Below, one piece after another: positions 35,025 through 46,000 of a DNA stretch of 64,000 nt. Position 1 is the stretch's first letter. Every line of letters starts with the position of its first letter. Source of the stretch: Phoronis australis (Eukaryota; Phoronida; Phoronidae); assembly GCA_002633005.1 (NCBI GenBank), contig NMRA01000178.1, forward strand, positions 472,062 through 536,061, in the 5' to 3' direction. Made by a program: the position numbers and the translations under genes. The notes under the pieces were generated by a model. It searched no databases and was not told where the DNA came from. It was given only the letters and a program-made list of their open reading frames with translations.

Positions 35025-36301
35025 TGAGGAGGGGGGTGCAGCTTGAAGACAAAGCTGTTAAAAGGTATCAAACAATGCAGTCGTTTAAAACATGTGACAC
35101 AGCAAGAAGAAAAAGCAGAACCAAGGAAAGGACGAAGAAAAATAGGAGCGGAAGAAAAAGACGTACTCGGTCTTGCCGCACGCCCTCTATCGTATCGATT
35201 AGTCGTCATGAGACTGATTCCTTCCTGCCCACTATAACTAGCTGGCTATCGAAATCTCACTCTGCGCAAGGACAGAGAAACTGCAGACTGAAAAGGAAGA
35301 AGAAGAAACAGAAGTCGGGGAAAGGAAAAGGTAAAGAAGTCCAAGCAAGGTAATACAACTAAAAGCTTGAAAGTTTTGAGGTACATGTAACGAAATACAG
35401 AAAATTGAATCAAATACCGGATTTTGCTTACTTGAGTTAGCGACGTTGCGTCTGAATAAAACGCCAGTTATGAACTAGAACAATAACAACGCTAGCTAAA
35501 CTGAAGTCCGTGAAAGACGGTTGCAAATTTCAGTATTTGATTCAATTTTTCTGCATCTTGTAAGACAACAAACTCATTCACCACTGAGGTAATGAGCCAT
35601 GGGCGTGACAAGTGTATTTTGAATAACACAGAAAGGATTATCAACCAAAGAAGGCAAACCTGTTTGTACGCTAACTATCTGTGTCCTGAATCTTTTTGTT
35701 TCTAGTATTTGCATTCATCATCCCTTTAAATAGACAAACCCTTGACATCAAACAATTTGCAAAATAAAGACACATTTTATTGCAGCAAGCCAAAAAGTAA
35801 CAAAGGAAGAGACCTTCTGAAATGCATAAGCAAAATCAAGAATGGATCTAAAAAATCCCGAAAGAAACAGAAAGCTAAAAAGGTCTCTATTAAAGATGCC
35901 CCAGCAAGACGAAGCCTTCGCCGTGCTAAGCCTAAGATCGTTCATCGTTTTATTGACCGATCCAAATACACCCTTGCCGGACAAACACGGGACCGTATTG
36001 GTAACATGTTCAAGTTGCCGCAACGTGTAAGAGCGTACAGGGCCAGCAGGCATTACACGATACCAAGAGTTAGCGGTCAGAACGTCCAAAACGCCCAGAA
36101 CCTGCAAAACGTACACCAAAACGTTCAGAACGTCCAGAACGTCCAGAACGCCGAAGTTGCTAAAGGTTCGTGTAGGAAGTGTTATACTGAATAATGCCGA
36201 GTTATATATTGTAACTTTGACCATTTTCAGATGTGGCAGACATTTGGGTGTCTGATCAGAAGGCATGTGCTGGTTCCGAGGTTGGCGAACAAGACGGCTA
36301 A
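35025..36301 (+). CDS. cluster gene B: Lys/Arg-rich protein, about three exons, 5' splice uncertain
   Basis: Exon 1 starts at ATG 35025 (an open frame extends back to 34943). It encodes two basic blocks (RTKERTKKNRSGRKRRTRS and RLKRKKKKQKSGKGKGK) around SIVSISRHETDS. The donor could be 35330 (phase 0) or 35349 (CAAG/GTAATA, phase 1). The next exon ends at 36165 (AAAG/GTTCGT, phase 1). Its start is uncertain: 35734 (AAATAG, phase 1) pairs with 35349, whereas the stronger TTATTGCAG at 35785 needs a phase-2 partner I cannot find. This exon holds KKSRKKQKAKK, then YRASRHYTIPR, then a tandem Gln-Asn-Val stretch (NVQNAQNLQNVHQ). It joins either the short last exon 36231-36301 (TTTTCAG, ends EVGEQDG) or the Cys-rich exon 38930-39372; both fit phase 1. 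Confidence 0.55.
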
Positions 36302-36588
36302 AAGTCAAATTAGTACACCGAACTCTTAGTATATTATACATGGAAACTAATCATCATTGATGTGAGTACACAGAAACCCCGAAGCCATGTGTCCTTATAT
36401 TCTCAACAACAATCGCGAAAAAAATAATCGGGGTCCTCCGGAAAAATCCGGTACACGGAACAAAAACCTTGGTGGAAACGCCCATTTAATATGAATTTTA
36501 GCCGCCTCATTCCTGCCACTTCAAAACAAGCGTGATAAGCACAACACTAAATTAAGAATCCTAATATTCAGGGTCGAACACGTATCAT

Positions 36589-37299
36589 CATGTGGGACCG
36601 GGCGGGCAGCCGAATGCGTAACCAAAAATGACGTCATTGGAATGCAGACTAGATAGGTCTGCCGTATGATTTGATGTTAATCAATAACAAACCAGATCAA
36701 ACGTCTGACGTCTAATACGCTGATCTAACGACATGTTTACGCCATAACAAGTGGTTATCATTTCAAGCAAAAAAGCTCGGGGTTCTTTCAAGTTTGCTCA
36801 CTGTTGTGGGAGTCAAAACTGCTGTTCGATAAAATCTTCCGAGTCAGTTAGAGTAATCAAACGTTGAAACACTCACGAATGAGGGCAGTTTTTTTCCTTT
36901 TCGTTTCCCAAAATTCATTTTAAACCCGAACCTTAAAATTAACNCATGTGGGACCGGGCGGGCAGCCGAATGCGTAACCAAAAATGACGTCATTGGAATG
37001 CAGACTAGATAGGTCTGCCGTATGCTTTGATGTTAAACAATAACAAACCAGATCAAACGTCTGACGTCTAATACGCTGATCTAACGACATGTTTACGCCA
37101 TAACAAGTGGTTATCATTTCAAGCAAAAAAGCTCGGGGTTCTTTCAAGTTTGCTCACTGTTGTGGGAGTCAAAACTGCTGTTCGATAAAATCTTCCGAGT
37201 CAGTTAGAGTAATCAAACGTTGAAACACTCACGAATGAGGGCAGTTTTTTTCCTTTTCGTTTCCCAAAATTCATTTTAAACCCGAACCTTAAAATTAAC
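36589..37299. repeat. 355-bp duplication joined by a single N
   Basis: 36589-36943 and 36945-37299 have equal length and differ at only a few bases; one N at 36944 joins them. As at 27035, this is most simply an assembly overlap. Confidence 0.85.
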
Positions 37300-38090
37300 G
37301 CGTAAGTAAATAACGACATTTCTTTCCAACGTTTCGGTTCATTACTCTAAACCATTCTCAAGGAAACAGTTCACAGACTCAAAACAGGCGACACAGCTAG
37401 GTGGAGAAGAGACTGTACAGGTACACGCCAAAATGCATTGTGAAGGGGAGAAACCAGAAATCAAAACAGTTGGAGCTCAAATGATCCAATGTTTCTATTG
37501 AGGTAACACTAAGCAGGATTCCTTTATGAGGAGCCTGAAGGTGGTTATCCTTTGTCTAGGTTCTGAACACCAGAGCAATCTATGTGACAACTGTTCTGGC
37601 CTAAATCAATTGTGATCATTTTAAACCCCACTAATGCAAATAAAATGCACTCACCAGCATCGCATTAGTGAACTGATTTTTATTTTTGGAAATTCAAAAG
37701 TCTATAATTAGTTCAACATTCGCAATATTTGTTCTCAAAAATATAACCGGTAGGTGTGTTGAAACTAAATTTGGTTGGTTTCCTTTTAATGTCGTTTCTC
37801 AAATCATTACGTTAACTTTTCAGTAGAGACACTTGATAAAAGGTGTGGGAAACAACAGGTTTGTGTAGAACACGATGATGTTTCTGCATTTTCTGGCGAC
37901 GTCTTTCACCACCAGACTCTTTCTGTATTCGTTAGTAACCGCTACTATATTTTGACTCATCCCAACTATCTCAGACAATATTTTGATTTAGAAAATTAAG
38001 CACGAATGTGTTCCAGCTACCATTGCCGGCGTGTCTGTAAACAATTATTTACAGTCAGGTCACGTGTCTAACAGTTTGCTTACGGTATCA
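37300..38090. other. probable intron or intergenic sequence, no exon recognised
   Basis: No open frame with splice sites is seen. It would be intron if the last exon at 38930 belongs to gene B. Confidence 0.45.
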
Positions 38091-38396
38091 GGTCCGTCAC
38101 GCAGATTTAGATTACAATGCTTGTCACGCACGTTTAGCTGACAATGCCTGTCAGGCACATTTAGGTGGCAATGCCTGTCACATACATTCAGCTAACAATG
38201 CCTGTCAGGCACATTTAGGTGGCAATGCCTGTCACATACATTCAGCTAACAATGCCTGTCAGGCACATTTAGGTGGCAATGCCTGTCACATACATTCAGC
38301 TAACAATGCCTGTCACGCACATTTAGCTGGCAATGTTTGTCACGCACATTTAGCTGACAATGCTTGTCACGCACATTTAGCTGACGATGCCTGTCT
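38091..38396. repeat. 27-bp minisatellite with a 54-bp higher-order dimer
   Basis: Units start CAATGCCTGTC at 38115 and every 27 bases to 38385, about eleven copies. In the middle, two unit types alternate (ending AGGCACATTTAGGTGG or ACATACATTCAGCTAA), giving a 54-bp dimer repeated three times. Every frame contains stops across the dimer, so it is noncoding although 27 is divisible by three. Confidence 0.9.
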
Positions 38397-38927
38397 GTGT
38401 TGGCTGTTGTTTGGGAATGCCGTCAGAGCTTAAAGGCTAGACATATACAGATAACCTAGGGTAGTGTTGTTAAACAGTTGTGGGGGTTAATTGACAGAAA
38501 TCGCCATACCTTGTTAGTGAGTGCCATTAGCTTCTCGATTAGGCCTATTCAGTCAGTTATCGATAACTCGACTGCTGGTTTATTTAGGCGCGTCAGTCGT
38601 GTGGATTCTCCGTGAAGACGGAGTGGTTGATCCCGGGACCCTCCCAGTTAGAATAATTGCAATTGGATTATCCCCTATTGGTCTATTATGTCAATCATCT
38701 GTCCGACGCCTGCCCAGGTCATTTGAGTGTCATAATGATATCGTGGACTCTCTCAGACTCCTCCTTCGCTCGAAAATTATCTGTACTCCGGCGTCGGCTG
38801 AGTTCTGAGGATCCTGGCCAGAGCAATTTACTTTAATTTTAATTTTAATTTGCGTACTGTCTGTTATTTATCTCGTTCTCCCTTGAGGATGTCTTATAAT
38901 AAACAAATTCATAAACAAACTTTTTCC
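38397..38927. other. no exon supported
   Basis: An open frame at 38521-38808 has no motif or splice support. A solo LTR is conceivable, because an AATAAA lies near 38898, but I cannot define its ends. Confidence 0.35.
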
Positions 38928-38929
38928 AG

Positions 38930-39372
38930 CAGCCAGCTCTAAAACTTCCAACGAGTCGGAATCTGAAATTGAAATCACGAATATCGTGTTTGCCCCTGGC
39001 GGACCTTCCTCGAACTGTAGCTGTTACGATTGCCGCAAGGGAGGCTGTGGTGCGTCGTGCTGTGACGAAGCTCAGGCTGCTGCGTGGATGTCGTATTTAG
39101 CACCAATATGCAATGCAACCGTATGCAACGCCATGATGGCCGGACGTTCAAAGCCCCCTCCTCTCCGACCACCACGACCTCCAGAAAACCCTGCCATGGG
39201 TCAGCTGAAACAACACGTGTTAGCATCACTTGCTAAAGAACTCGTTCTCGACAAATGCGTTGGCAACCAGTTCCTCATGAATGCTGCTAGAAATAGATTG
39301 GGTAAAATAATTTTTAACGATATGTTGGGGAAAAATTGTAAGCCTGGAGACTTCAGAAGAAGGCGTTACTGA
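38930..39372 (+). CDS. Cys-rich terminal exon of the basic-protein cluster
   Basis: The acceptor is TTTTTCCAGCAG, a NAGNAG pair, so the exon may start at 38930 or 38933; both are phase 1. The frame is open to TGA at 39370-39372 (146 residues). It starts with a Ser/Glu stretch (TSNESESEIEITNIVF), then a Cys-rich block (CSCYDCRKGGCGASCC), a Pro-rich stretch (PPPLRPPRPPENP), a helical segment and a basic end (FRRRRY). AATAAA lies eight bases after the stop. The upstream partner is most likely the gene B exon ending at 36165, whose phase fits, but another exon is possible. Confidence 0.65.
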
Positions 39373-39379
39373 CAGGATT

Positions 39380-39385
39380 AATAAA
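39380..39385 (+). promoter_or_regulatory. poly(A) signal AATAAA
   Basis: Eight bases after the TGA of the Cys-rich exon that ends at 39372, in the same orientation. It supports that exon as the 3' end of a transcript. Confidence 0.65.
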
Positions 39386-40200
39386 CGTTTTATGTTTTAT
39401 GTACAATGGATGTATGTTTTGATGGCAGTGCTAAGGCCTCAGTACACGTGCTCTCGTAGCAGTCTCGGATTATCCGTAAGCTAATTAAGCTACAGTTTGT
39501 GGACCCCGAGCAAAATTGGGGACCAACACTTCTCCACAGGGGCTATTCCATGGGGCGACCGAGGGTGGCTATCCATTAATCTAACAAAACGGCTTGAAAA
39601 ATATGAGGAAGAGTAGCGGAAATTAGGGCCTGTCATGTCGCTGCAGGGGCCCCTCGAAATTTGCGACTATGGAGGTGGAGGCCGTCCAAAAATTGTGGCA
39701 AAAGGGGGCATTGTGCAATTAAGGGCCCTAGACTTTTTATAGCTTGGGACCCCGACAAATTTTAATCCGGCACTGCCTCGGAGATGATGCCAAGTGAGTG
39801 GTCGCATCTGCTTATTTTCTCACTGAATACAATTAAAATTGTATTGTTTAGCGGTTTATTCCAAAAGTGATGAATGCTTGAGAGAACTTTCGTTGTGTGA
39901 CACTCTACGTTGGACACTGGACATAATTTTGGGTTGGAATGTGTATTGGCGCTAAACAGTTAACATCTGTCGCAGGATTGTTTGATGACCACAGTTATCC
40001 TGTCTCTAGCGTGTATTATTTGGTTGGGAGGATTATCCACTTCATGTTTCACTATGTAGTAAGCCAAATCACAATCAAATATATATGTCGTCTGACGTCC
40101 CACATTATTTCAAGTGTTTTCCACTTCAGTGTGCCGATTGCGTACGCACAAACATCTGGCCTATCTCCATACTTGCATCTACGTTTCAGACCCTCCTCCC
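39386..40200. other. intergenic, no gene recognised
   Basis: G-rich decayed repeat sequence at about 39500-39775 ends in AATCCGGCACTGCC, reminiscent of the decayed transposon ends elsewhere in the window. No exon is supported. Confidence 0.4.
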
Positions 40201-40342
40201 GTTCAGTAACGCTAGGACCTCGCTAAAAAGCAAGACTTCACGAGATTACGAGGTGAGACGTTGCCGTGTATTTTAAATGAGAACACGTGACTTTGACTAG
40301 GTTTTAGCTAGGTCCTACCGTAGGTCCTAGCGTCTACTGAAC
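40201..40342. mobile_element. MITE family 1, copy 2
   Basis: Starts GTTCAGTAACGCTAGGACC and ends with the inverted form (GTCTACTGAAC). The interior matches 4240-4368 (GCAAGACTTC, TTGCCGTGTATT, GAACACGTGACTT). Noncoding. Confidence 0.75.
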
Positions 40343-40604
40343 GCACGCCCTATTTGCAGTGCTGTAGTGGTAGAATTAGTGTTAAGTAGGCGCCCAAAGC
40401 CCACCGTATCACCTTGAGCACTGAACGTAACTTACGGTGCGTAGGCGCTACGTGCCAATTAAAAGGTGGTTGGCTGCGCCTACATGCGCCTACGCCCCAC
40501 TACTGATTATCTGCTGTCAAATATCCTCCCATATGTAGAGAGTGCAGAGACTGCATACTGAAACTAATTCCCAAGCATACGATCACATACCAAGAATTAA
40601 CCTA

Positions 40605-40735
40605 TTTTGAGTGACGCCTTAACTGATCAATCAGAACACAGCATTCTTGACACACCTTCGTTTCCAAGCCCCTATTTTACCCGACAAGCAACACGTTGTC
40701 GGGTAAAAACCTATTGTTTGTTTGTCTTTGTGTCA
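40605..40735. repeat. dispersed repeat, copy 2 (pair with 23640-23770)
   Basis: It shares CAGCATTCTTGACACACCTTCGT and ATTTTACCCGACAA with the copy in the acyltransferase intron. A short inverted pair TTACCCGACAA..TTGTCGGGTAA is at its right end. Confidence 0.6.
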
Positions 40736-41940
40736 CGTGACCTTTTGCAAAGGGACGGAGCTTGCGATAGGTCAATGGTGCGATGACACCTGGCTTACAC
40801 ATTGGGACAACTATGTTGCATACTCAGCAGAATTAATGCCAAGCAGAATATTAGCCACTTTGCTCAGAAGTTTTAAGTTGTGATTGTCACATTTCTTGTC
40901 CGATTTTCAAAATTCAGATACCAAACCAGGAGTTTGTTTCACGAACTATTCAAATATGCTTTTCAAAAACATTCAAGACAGAAATTTAAAAAATACTATT
41001 GTAGCTCCCAGTGTGTTAATGATGGGTCTCATTATCTATAGAACGCTAACTTCAATAGTCTGTGGCGTCCACAGGCGACGTAATTGCCTACACTGGCCTG
41101 CGTGGTTTCTTTGAGATTGGCGGCGGATTTCAAGCCAAGCAATTAACGTGTCGAGTTGAGCAATTTCGACCGGTGAGGGTGTCAACTGAGGATTCACGTC
41201 ATGCAGTTAAGCTAAAATATCTCCGCAGAAAGAAACATATAACATTTTGCCAAACGAGGTTATTCTGCGTTGTAAATGCAATTCGAATAGCCTTTTCAGC
41301 ATTTAGAATCAGAGGTCGAGTGGTTGGTGCAACTGCCATAAGCTGCTTCCATGTACCTGTTGAGTAACCTACCATGGCGTCAGAAAATGCGCCAGTAGAT
41401 GTGAGCCTACATGGGCGGGTTTCCAGCTTCTAACATCAAAAAATAGCTTACATGTAAAATTAATATTCTAGTAAAGCAAACAAGGTGTATACAATAAAAT
41501 GCAGGTATGACAACAAAAATTGATGTGTGGTCGAAGTGTGTATCTGTGCGAACATTTTTTATCGAATGCTTAGACTCGGACACTAATCAAGTATTAACAG
41601 TTGAGTGTAAGGTTCCATGGGAGTAGTGCTTTCTTATTGACATTGCCGTTTTACCGATACTTGTCTCAGATATGAGTGCCTGATCAAACAAAATCTGTCG
41701 CCTCTTGGCGTTGGCTTCCTGGCGGCAGCAATTTCGTACTCGTTATATGTCAGTCAACACTAAAGAGAATCAGCGGCAATAATTAATAGTGAATGGTGAA
41801 GTTTGTGAAACGAGACATGCAAAAAAACCTCATTCTGGAGCATTTAAGGAAAGATACGGGGCCCGCTCCAGGGCATTTCCTGTCTGCACGGGAGACGACC
41901 TCGTTGGGACTTTAGTAGTAAAGGCATATGTCAAAACTCA
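40736..41940. other. intergenic, no gene recognised
   Basis: An open frame at 41062-41367 starts with GTG, has no splice support and no recognisable motif. Nothing else is seen. Confidence 0.4.
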
Positions 41941-42547
41941 ATTCCCACCCCGCTAGTTCCTTGCGTGTCCGCCAGAAGGTAAAGAACACGCAGGTATCAT
42001 TCAGTACCACGCGCTTGATCACTGCTGAATGCATCCTCGGCAGTCATTGGTAATTAGCTTTACAACAAAGAAAGAAAATGGCGGACTGTGAACGATTTCT
42101 AGTCTTGTGCGTAACAGTAAATATTTCTTACGGTTTCTACAGTAATGTTTAATAGATGCGAGTTTGAAGCAAAGCAAACACATCTGGCCCATTTAACCGG
42201 TATGTTATTTACACTGCGTGAATACAGGACAACAACGCAAACAAAAGTCAGCGACAGTAGAAAAATGCACACCGAAAAAGCACAACCACTACTTTCCGAT
42301 TCACACTTCTTGTACATATCCCAATTAAGCACCGATTTGTCTGTACACCAGACCACAAACTATATCCACATAATACACTTCCTCCATCAGTCATTTGCCA
42401 GTTTGTTTACGTAAAGTGCTACCTGTTGGTAATTCGACCAGCCAATCAGAAACGTTGGTGCAAAAAATTTCCCTAGGAAAATTAAATGAGATCTGCGTGT
42501 TCTCCACCCCCTAACGGACACGCAGGGAACCAGCGAGAATTCCCACA
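41941..42547. mobile_element. non-autonomous element of about 0.6 kb with inverted ends
   Basis: The left end (CCGCTAGTTCCTTGCGTGTCC, then GAACACGCAG) is the imperfect reverse complement of the right end (CTGCGTGTTC, then GGACACGCAGGGAACCAGCG). The arms are about 60 bp. The interior has short open frames on both strands without recognisable motifs. Confidence 0.55.
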
Positions 42548-43095
42548 TGCAAGACAGGCAATCCACCTAAAGCTCAAGGAGCGCCCCCAGTTGGAGGAGA
42601 ACGTTAGTCATCGTCTACTCAAAGTATTTGTGTGAGGTCAGAGCCACCACAAAATGTTCGATATAATCATGAAACGTAACTGCTTGATGTTTTAACGTAC
42701 TTTAGTTGTAAGCTCTAATTCGTTCAATTCGTAACTCCATCTAAGGCTGCTCCTGGATAACCGTGTACCCCTTTGTGAGATCGTACACCGACCAGTAGAC
42801 GTACATGTAGCATTTAGTGCGTTTTTTTGGGAACGACCCCAGTCATGTCTATTTACACTGTCGATTTGTTGTAGACTAAAACCATGTAGTTTAACCCATT
42901 CAGAAAAAACTTAGGAATAATATATCTTGCCTCCAGCTAACCAAGTTCATGCGTGTCTTCATTCAGAGCAACTTCTTTTTTGTGAAGATTTCTGTTGATT
43001 GCGTAATTATTACATTACAATAATTGAACATGTATGAAGCAACAGTACAAATAAGGCCATCTTTTTGAAAGTATGGTTATGAATTTTTTAGGGAA
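42548..43095. other. 5' flank of cluster gene C
   Basis: No exon or clear promoter element is seen before the ATG at 43096. Confidence 0.4.
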
Positions 43096-46000
43096 ATGGT
43101 TGAAAGCAAAACATCACAAACAGTCGGGAATAAAAAGTCAAGTACAGCACTGAATGGAGAAGCCGAGCGGAAAGAAAGTGTGTCGCAAAATGGTAAAAGA
43201 AAACAGAATACACACAAAGCAAAGTTGCGATCAAAAAGCAAGAAGAAAAAATCCGGCACAAAGACTAGGTCAAGGTCAAAACTAAAAGTAAAGAGAAAGT
43301 CGCAAAGCAAGAAGACCAGAACAAAAAGCAAAAAAGGGAAAAAAACCCGTCGCAGGTCAAGAGGCAAAAGTTTGAGCTCAGGAACACCATCTGGAAACGA
43401 ACAACTTTCTTCAGCCCTCGCGCTTTTGGACAAACTCCGGTCAAGATCAAATCAAGATTGGGCAGAGGCAATAACGAATGAATCAAAGTCATTTGGCGAA
43501 CTCAAAGGGAGTTCCAACGTGGGTATTACAACGACTACGACGACTGACATGCTCAAACCTCCTGGAAAAGAAAACAGGAGAAAATCTTCATCTCTTCAAA
43601 CACGTTCCAGATCAAGCCACGAAAATACAAAGAGTTCAGTATCTGTCAAAGTTGACTCTGCATCAAAGGAAGATAAATTTTTCAATAATAATTCAAAAAC
43701 AACTACTACTAAACGTGCCAGCTACGTATCACGTTCGAGATCCAGTCTGAAACGACGACCTATTTCCAACAATGCGACGATCTCGTTGTTAGACGATAGT
43801 GACGATGAGCACGATTCAGTGTGTGGAAGCAGCAGCCGCAGCCGAAGCAAGGGCTCCAGCCGCTCCACCTGTAGTCAAATGAACAAAAAGAGAAAGAGAA
43901 AACGTAAAAAGAAAAAAGGGGGGAAGCGCAGAAAGAGGAGAACAAAGAAAAGGAGACGCAAACGAAGGAGAAAAAAGAGAAAAATGGTAATTTGCAAAAA
44001 AGCAGCCCTGAGGGTGTTCGGAAAAACAGGTCCTTGTTATGCCGGTCTGCGACCAGCGAAAATGCCAGGTTTCGGAAACGCGGGTAGAATGAAGACTATT
44101 CCAGAACATATTGCAGATCTGCAGTTTTGTATTGTGAAAGGAGGTGGCCCGTGTGAGTATTACCGTCGTCATTGATTGTTGTCTTTCTGAATGCAATTTT
44201 GAAATCTTGTTAACAAAGAAGTTGCCAGTGAAACTTTCACGACAGAATTCGTCTGCCGAGGCAAGTCAAATGATTGTAAAAGAACAGAACGCGATGAAAT
44301 AAAAATGAAGTCGTTTTTTACACCAGAACATGGTTCACTGCGGGTTAAAAGATGACTTGTTTAGGCTCAAACACAACTGGGAAGGATTAAAGGGGGTTCG
44401 CCACATGATGCACGCAATTTCCCGGATCACGCCAGATTTTTCCCCCTCCTCCGCCATCATCGGATTGTTCCAACGAACGCCCGCCGTTGCGAAGATCCGC
44501 TAGTGCAAAGTCAATATGTGGTCTTCGTAAGCCTCCTATTGCAGCGGATCATTTTTATTTTATGGAACACTTAAATAAAGGTGGGGAAACTATTCTCAAG
44601 CATCTAAAATTTACGTGGTTACCACTGGTGGTCAAGTGGCAAAGACTTTGGTTGGTGTTTCTGTAATTATGTTAGCCTGGCATCTACAGTTATAGTCTCC
44701 ACGTTTAATTGTTAATTCACACATAAGTTTATGTGCGTAAACAGCCTGAACAAACCTTTCGCGCTATTTCACAAATCCGTCCACCCGTGTATAAGAACAG
44801 TGTCACTGTTTTTCTTCTGGCTTCTGCGTTCAAAATAAACTGCGTGTCTCAAAAATTGATGCTGATACTCCGCTCAAGGCTTCCATAATTCAGATGCTTG
44901 GTAAGAAGTTGATAGAACAATTACCGTGAACTATGGGGTGTTACTTGAGCCGGGGCTCTCTAGTGCCTGGCTCTAACTCCATATGTCTTCTTTTTACAAC
45001 CAGTAAAGAAATCAACGTTGAACGCTATAGGAAACCATGGAAAAGCTTAACATAATTTGAGGCTCAATTTTGAGACGGTATCTTCTCTTCCTACTGCTAG
45101 ATTACAACATTTTCACAAAGTTGCTTTGCTTTGTAACTTCTTTTATAAATTATGTTTCGACGCCAACTCCGTGATTCAAGTGTTAAACACTCTGACTCTA
45201 ACATGCTTTACTGCTAACAAGCATTTCAAACTGCATATCATAACATTTCTAACATTAGATATTTTGAAAATTCTTAAGTGATATTGCCGTGTTATTCTCA
45301 GAAGTATGTGTTCTTCCTTGTTCTACTTTAGCAGCAACACTTGAAACATTTAAATCAAATCGTAACAAGTATTTACACAATTTGTTGAGAATGTATTCGA
45401 TTTTTTCCATTCGTGGAAACTCCAAGTCTTTGAGCCGTTAGCTAGAGTAGGTAACATTGAAGCATCTGTCTTACCGTCACCGGCTATCGCAGAACTTCAG
45501 CATATGTGTTTGTTGTACAGGGTAGGCCTACTTTTGATGTATTTGTGATACTTTTCTTGTGCCTCGCTTAACATTTCCATATTTAACTCTGCGATGCTTT
45601 CAATTCGTACACAACCAAAAACAAGTTTTCAAATTGACGTAAAATGCCACTATTCTTACCATTTGCTTGCAATTTCCTCTTCCCACAATAGGACTCTAGT
45701 TCGTTAAAGAGTCTGCATGGTTTTGCTGCCGAAAACCTCGTTTTGGAGTTGCTGCTGAATGACATCTTGAAGTTATTGGCTTTGACCAGGGCCACAAAAC
45801 CAAAACCGTCGTGATTTTGTGATTTTATTGCAAATTGCCAATTCTTGTCGTTGTCTGCCAAACATTCGTTTAAATCAAGGGCGACGTCTTGACCACTTAA
45901 ATACGCTTAATATATCCCCCTACTCTAGGACTATACTCCCAGCTACATTTAAAGGCGAAGGCAACATTTTTCCATGTCATTTTGAGCTAAAATAAGGTTG

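Noticed and set aside
38115-38396. Coding repeat protein or CRISPR-like array in the 27-bp minisatellite
   Set aside because: Each 54-bp dimer contains stops in all frames, and there are no unique spacers between units.
41062-41367. 101-codon plus-strand frame
   Set aside because: It starts at GTG, has no homology I recognise, no acceptor or donor in phase, and is far from any cluster exon.
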